In this document: piece after piece, positions 5,230 through 8,709 of the stretch
Numbering within the stretch: the first letter of the stretch is position 1
Layout of the letters: every line of letters begins with the position of its first letter
Source of the DNA: an uncultured Gammaproteobacteria bacterium
Lineage (GTDB): Bacteria; Pseudomonadota; Gammaproteobacteria; CAIUAS01
Assembly (NCBI GenBank): GCA_903897205.1
Contig: CAIUAS010000304.1
Coordinates: 1 to 8,709 of the forward strand
Length of the DNA stretch: 8,709 bases
Reading direction: 5' to 3'
Program-made: the position numbers and the translations under genes
The notes under the pieces: generated by a model
The model's input: the letters and a program-made list of their open reading frames with translations, nothing else
What the model was told of the DNA's origin: nothing
The model's database searches: none

Positions 5230-8121
5230 ATGACTGATTATAAAAACACCTTAAATCTGCCCCATACCGATTTTCCCATGAAAGCCAATCTTCCGCAGCG
5301 CGAGCCGGAGACTTTGCAGCGTTGGGAACAAATGCAACTTTATCAGCAATTACGAACGCGGCGTAAAGGCGCAAAGAAATTTATTTTGCATGATGGGCCT
5401 CCGTATGCCAATGGTCATACGCATATTGGCCATGCCGTTAATAAAGCATTAAAAGACATTATTGTTAAAAGTAAAACGTTAAGTGGCTTGGATGCGCCTT
5501 ATGTACCTGGTTGGGATTGTCATGGTTTGCCTATCGAATTAAATGTCGAAAAAAAATATGGCAAAGCGGGTGAGAAGTTATCGGCAAAAGAATTTCGTGC
5601 TAAATGCCGCGAATATGCGCAAGAACAGCTTAATATTCAGCGAGAAGAATTCAAACGGTTAGGCATTATTGGTGCGTGGGAAAATCCTTATCGTACGATG
5701 GATTTTAAATTTGAAGCGAACATCGTGCGCGCGCTGGCAAAAATTATTGCGAAGGGCCATTTACAACAAGGGTTTAAACCCGTGCATTGGTGTATTGATT
5801 GCGGTTCTGCGCTGGCCGAAGCCGAAGTCGAATATGCCGATAAAACTTCGCCTGCGATTGATGTGAAATTTCGAGTCATTGATAAAAAAACATTGTTAGC
5901 GAAATTCGGAATAGATATGAATGCGCAGCAGGAAAATGCGCCGATCAGTATTCCTATCTGGACGACGACCCCCTGGACATTGCCTGCTAATGAAGCCGTT
6001 GCCTTGCATCCAGAAAATAGTTATGACTTGGTCGAAGTTAAAATTCATGAGCAATCAGAGTATTTATTAATTGCCGAAGTATTATTACCCACCAGCCTTG
6101 CGCGTTATGGTATTGAAACCTTTACGTCGATGGCTAAATGCGCTGGCGCAGATTTAGAAGGCATTTTATTACAGCATCCTTTTTATGATCGACAAGTGCC
6201 GGTTATTTTAGGTGAACATGTTACCACGGAAAGCGGTACCGGCGCTGTGCACACCGCGCCCGCGCATGGCCAAGAAGATTATGTGGTGGGCCAACGTTAT
6301 AAATTACCGATCGTTAATCCGGTGGGGAGCAACGGTTGTTATTTGCCAGATGTGCCTTTATTGGCGGGTGAGCATGTATTTAAAGCCAATGCGCATATTA
6401 TTGAAATATTAAAAGAGCAGCATAATTTACTGTGCGATAAAAAACTTGAGCACAGTTATCCGCATTGCTGGCGCCACAAAATTCCATTGATTTTTCGGGC
6501 GACGCCACAATGGTTTATTAGCATGGATCAACAAGGTTTGCGTGCGCAAGCGATGCGGGCCATTGATGCTGTGCAGTGGATTCCTGAACGCGGTAAAGCG
6601 CGCATCGCCAGCATGATTGAACAACGGCCTGACTGGTGTATTTCCCGTCAACGTATTTGGTGTTCGCCGATTACTTTGTTTGTTCATCATGAAACCGATG
6701 AGTTGCACCCCAATACGATGCAGATGATGGAAAAAGTCGCTGAATTAATTGAGCACAAAGGCATTGATGCGTGGGATGAATTAAATTCAGCTGATTTATT
6801 GGGTGAAGAGGCTAAACATTATCGTAAAATTACCGATACTTTAGACGTCTGGTTTGATTCTGGTGTGACACATTATGCTGTCTTGAAACAAAGAGATGAA
6901 TTAACTTGGCCGGCCGATCTTTATTTAGAAGGTTCCGATCAGCATCGCGGCTGGTTTCAATCTTCATTATTAACCGCCATTGGCATGTATGAACAAGCGC
7001 CTTATAAAGCAGTGTTAACGCACGGATTTACGGTCGATGAAAAAGGCCGCAAGATGTCAAAGTCATTAGGCAATGTCATTGCGCCGGAAAAAGTGATTAA
7101 TAGCCTAGGCGCTGATATTTTGCGTCTGTGGATTTCGTCGACGGATTATCGTAATGAAATTTCGGTGTCTGATGAAATTTTAAAACGTTCTGCCGAAGCT
7201 TACCGCCGCATTCGTAATACCATGCGGTTTTTATTGGCAAACATACCTGACTTTAATCCTGCGCAGCATACGGTTGCATTTAATGCTATGTTGCCGCTCG
7301 ATCAATGGATTGTGTTACGCGCGCGCGAATTACAGGAAGAAATTAAACAAGCTTATGATAGCTATCAATTCCATTTGATTTATCAAAAGCTGCATAATTT
7401 TTGTATTGTCGAATTAGGTGGTTTTTATTTGGATATTATTAAAGATCGCCAATATACCATGCAAGAAAATAGTCGTGGCCGTCGTTCCGCACAAACAGCA
7501 CTTTATTATATCGCAGAAGCAATGGTGCGTTGGTTAGCCCCTATTTTAAGTTTTACTGCGGAAGAAATTTGGCAATATTTACCGGGTAAACGTCAGCCAT
7601 CTGTGTTTTTAGATGTTTGGTATGAATTTCCGACTGAAATACAGCAGGTTGAGAAAACAAGTTATCAAGATTGGGCAACATTGTTGCCTAGTTTATTAGA
7701 AATACGTGAAGCTGTGAATAAAGAAATCGAGCGTTATCGTAGTGAGAATTTAATCGGCGCTAATTTGGAAGCGGAAGTCGATTTATATTTTAAAGAGGTG
7801 GACGCTAAATTTTATTCTCAGCTAGGTTTATTAGGCATAGGTAATGTGCAAAAAGAATCCGAGTTGCGTTTTGTCTTAATAACTTCACGAGCTGATGTTC
7901 ATGTCGATAAAACTATTCCCAGCGCCGCCGCCGCGCTCACTATAAAGCATGCGGGTGAAAATCAAGCATTGTGGTTTAAAGTAACGCCGTCACAACATGC
8001 AAAATGTGTGCGTTGTTGGCATCGACGTGCAGAGGTAGGTTCTCATGCAGAGCATCCAGAAATTTGTGGACGTTGTGTGGAAAATATAAGCGGCGAAGGC
8101 GAAGCTAGATTTTATGCGTAG
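5230..8121 (+). CDS. ileS: Isoleucyl-tRNA synthetase
   Basis: This class I synthetase charges tRNA-Ile with isoleucine in the cytoplasm and hydrolyses mischarged valine. The 963 residues are slightly longer than E. coli IleRS (938). Visible are the ATP-binding HIGH (65-68, in PYANGHTHIGH), the editing domain with WTTTPWTLPAN (244-254) and GTGAVHTAPAHGQED ending at D350, the motif DTLDVWFDSG, KMSKS (608-612), the tRNA-binding helical region, and a C-terminal zinc-binding domain with C926, C929, C946 and C949. ATG 5230 gives MTDYKNTLNLP, matching the E. coli N terminus, though only a weak AAGATAG precedes it. One oddity is that the core motif usually read as ISRQRxWG is ISRQRIWCS here (C478, S479). 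All other catalytic signatures are intact. It is a bacterial-type (IleRS1-like) enzyme from its close fit to E. coli, followed 54 nt later by lspA. Confidence 0.98.
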   Translation: MTDYKNTLNLPHTDFPMKANLPQREPETLQRWEQMQLYQQLRTRRKGAKKFILHDGPPYANGHTHIGHAVNKALKDIIVKSKTLSGLDAPYVPGWDCHGLPIELNVEKKYGKAGEKLSAKEFRAKCREYAQEQLNIQREEFKRLGIIGAWENPYRTMDFKFEANIVRALAKIIAKGHLQQGFKPVHWCIDCGSALAEAEVEYADKTSPAIDVKFRVIDKKTLLAKFGIDMNAQQENAPISIPIWTTTPWTLPANEAVALHPENSYDLVEVKIHEQSEYLLIAEVLLPTSLARYGIETFTSMAKCAGADLEGILLQHPFYDRQVPVILGEHVTTESGTGAVHTAPAHGQEDYVVGQRYKLPIVNPVGSNGCYLPDVPLLAGEHVFKANAHIIEILKEQHNLLCDKKLEHSYPHCWRHKIPLIFRATPQWFISMDQQGLRAQAMRAIDAVQWIPERGKARIASMIEQRPDWCISRQRIWCSPITLFVHHETDELHPNTMQMMEKVAELIEHKGIDAWDELNSADLLGEEAKHYRKITDTLDVWFDSGVTHYAVLKQRDELTWPADLYLEGSDQHRGWFQSSLLTAIGMYEQAPYKAVLTHGFTVDEKGRKMSKSLGNVIAPEKVINSLGADILRLWISSTDYRNEISVSDEILKRSAEAYRRIRNTMRFLLANIPDFNPAQHTVAFNAMLPLDQWIVLRARELQEEIKQAYDSYQFHLIYQKLHNFCIVELGGFYLDIIKDRQYTMQENSRGRRSAQTALYYIAEAMVRWLAPILSFTAEEIWQYLPGKRQPSVFLDVWYEFPTEIQQVEKTSYQDWATLLPSLLEIREAVNKEIERYRSENLIGANLEAEVDLYFKEVDAKFYSQLGLLGIGNVQKESELRFVLITSRADVHVDKTIPSAAAALTIKHAGENQALWFKVTPSQHAKCVRCWHRRAEVGSHAEHPEICGRCVENISGEGEARFYA

Positions 8122-8133
8122 CGGCTAATGCCG
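8122..8133. repeat. Small hairpin after ileS
   Basis: CGGC-TAAT-GCCG forms a perfect 4-bp GC stem directly after the ileS stop. Only a few T bases follow (ATATCTTTATT), so at best it is a weak attenuating or processing hairpin within the ileS-lspA transcript. No promoter for lspA is evident in the 54-bp gap. Confidence 0.3.
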
Positions 8134-8175
8134 ATATCTTTATTGAAATAAACAACAGGAAAAATTAGAGAGTTT

Positions 8176-8658
8176 ATGCAAGACACTAACACGAACCAAT
8201 TGCGATGGTTATATTTAACGGTGATTATTATTATTTTAGATCAGCTAAGTAAATGGCTTGTTAGTCATTATTTAACTTTAAATCAACCGGTCGAAGTGTT
8301 GCCTGTATTTAATCTGTTATTTATGCAAAATACCGGGGCGGCTTTTAGTTTTTTGAGAGATGCGGGTGGATGGCAACGTTGGTTATTTATATTAATTGCC
8401 GTTGGAATCAGCGCTATTATTTTGCGGGCATTACATAAATGTTCACGCAACGATAATATCAGCGCTTGCGCAATGGCGTTAATCTTAGGTGGCGCATTAG
8501 GTAATTTATATGATCGTGCTGTTTTAGGCTATGTGGTTGATTTTATCAGTTTGCATGCAGGGACGTGGTATTTTGCTACCTGTAATATTGCCGATACGGC
8601 TATTACTTTTGGGGTGATTATCTGGCTGTGCGTTGCATGGCGCAAAGAAAAAATATAG
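8176..8658 (+). CDS. lspA: Lipoprotein signal peptidase (signal peptidase II)
   Basis: LspA is an inner-membrane aspartyl protease that cleaves the signal peptide of diacylglyceryl-prolipoproteins before the lipid-modified cysteine. The 160 residues and four hydrophobic segments (about 11-30, 42-60 with re-entrant character, 68-86, 96-116 and 138-154) match E. coli LspA (164). Conserved blocks are DQLSKW (22-27), NTGAAFSF (52-59), GGALGNLYDR (105-114), VVDFI with catalytic D122, and NIADTAI with catalytic D140. ATG 8176 gives an N terminus aligned with the E. coli protein; the upstream AGAGAG is a weak ribosome-binding site. It lies 54 nt after ileS, the standard order in gammaproteobacteria, and likely shares its transcript. 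Confidence 0.97.
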   Translation: MQDTNTNQLRWLYLTVIIIILDQLSKWLVSHYLTLNQPVEVLPVFNLLFMQNTGAAFSFLRDAGGWQRWLFILIAVGISAIILRALHKCSRNDNISACAMALILGGALGNLYDRAVLGYVVDFISLHAGTWYFATCNIADTAITFGVIIWLCVAWRKEKI

Positions 8659-8679
8659 CTGAATAAGCTATGAGTTTTT
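8654..8679 (+). terminator. Possible weak terminator overlapping the lspA stop
   Basis: TATAGCT (8654-8660) pairs with AGCTATG (8666-8672, one wobble) around GAATA and is followed by AGTTTTTG. The stem is AT-rich and the T run short, so termination would be inefficient. An AGGAG follows closely, suggesting another gene downstream that may still be in the same transcript. Confidence 0.3.
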
Positions 8680-8690
8680 GTCAATTAAAT

Positions 8691-8709
8691 AGGAGAAATA
8701 ATATTTACT
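8691..8709 (+). promoter_or_regulatory. Ribosome-binding site of a gene starting beyond the window
   Basis: AGGAG at 8691-8695 is the best Shine-Dalgarno in the right part of the window, and no lspA-frame coding remains. No ATG, GTG or TTG at good spacing lies inside the window, so the start codon would be just past 8709. In related genomes fkpB or ispH often follows lspA, but the identity cannot be read here. An alternative is ATG 8670, open to the edge for 13 codons, but it lacks a ribosome-binding site. Confidence 0.4.

Overview
The window looks like a chromosomal stretch of a moderately AT-rich gammaproteobacterium. The order murJ-ribF-ileS-lspA, MurJ/RibF/IleRS/LspA sequences that align well with the E. 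coli proteins, and the general base composition fit Legionellales (Legionella/Coxiella/Rickettsiella-like). The order-level placement is inference from gene order and family resemblance; no database search was run.

Left part (1-1284) is the edge of a mobile element. It holds the 3' portion of a tyrosine recombinase gene, open at the left window edge. A complete tRNA-Thr(CGT) with encoded CCA lies 13 bp beyond its stop on the opposite strand. The next 301 bp (984-1284) hold no protein gene. That gap contains a doubled TCCCGCA motif, a candidate promoter for the tRNA, the 5' half of a second and different tRNA-Thr(CGT) broken exactly after its anticodon loop, a likely relic promoter for that half-tRNA, and a promoter for the next gene. 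The rest of the element, if present, lies to the left of the window. This is the most unusual part of the sequence.

Middle (1285-2511) is one MFS transporter of the anion:cation symporter type, with its own promoter and substrate unknown.

Right part (2602-8658) is housekeeping. murJ (lipid II flippase) and ribF (riboflavin kinase/FAD synthetase) are 13 nt apart and probably co-transcribed. A rho-independent terminator overlaps the last codons of ribF. A 152-bp gap with strong hairpins and an extended -10 promoter then precedes ileS (isoleucyl-tRNA synthetase), followed by lspA (lipoprotein signal peptidase). The synteny therefore matches the classic ribF-ileS-lspA operon, but the sequence suggests transcription is at least partly reset before ileS. 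A Shine-Dalgarno-like AGGAG at the right edge suggests another gene starts just outside.

I found no CRISPR array, no insertion sequence and no clear new defence or metabolic system. The notable points are the tandem tRNA/half-tRNA arrangement at the integrase, a substitution in a highly conserved IleRS motif, and the structured ribF-ileS gap.
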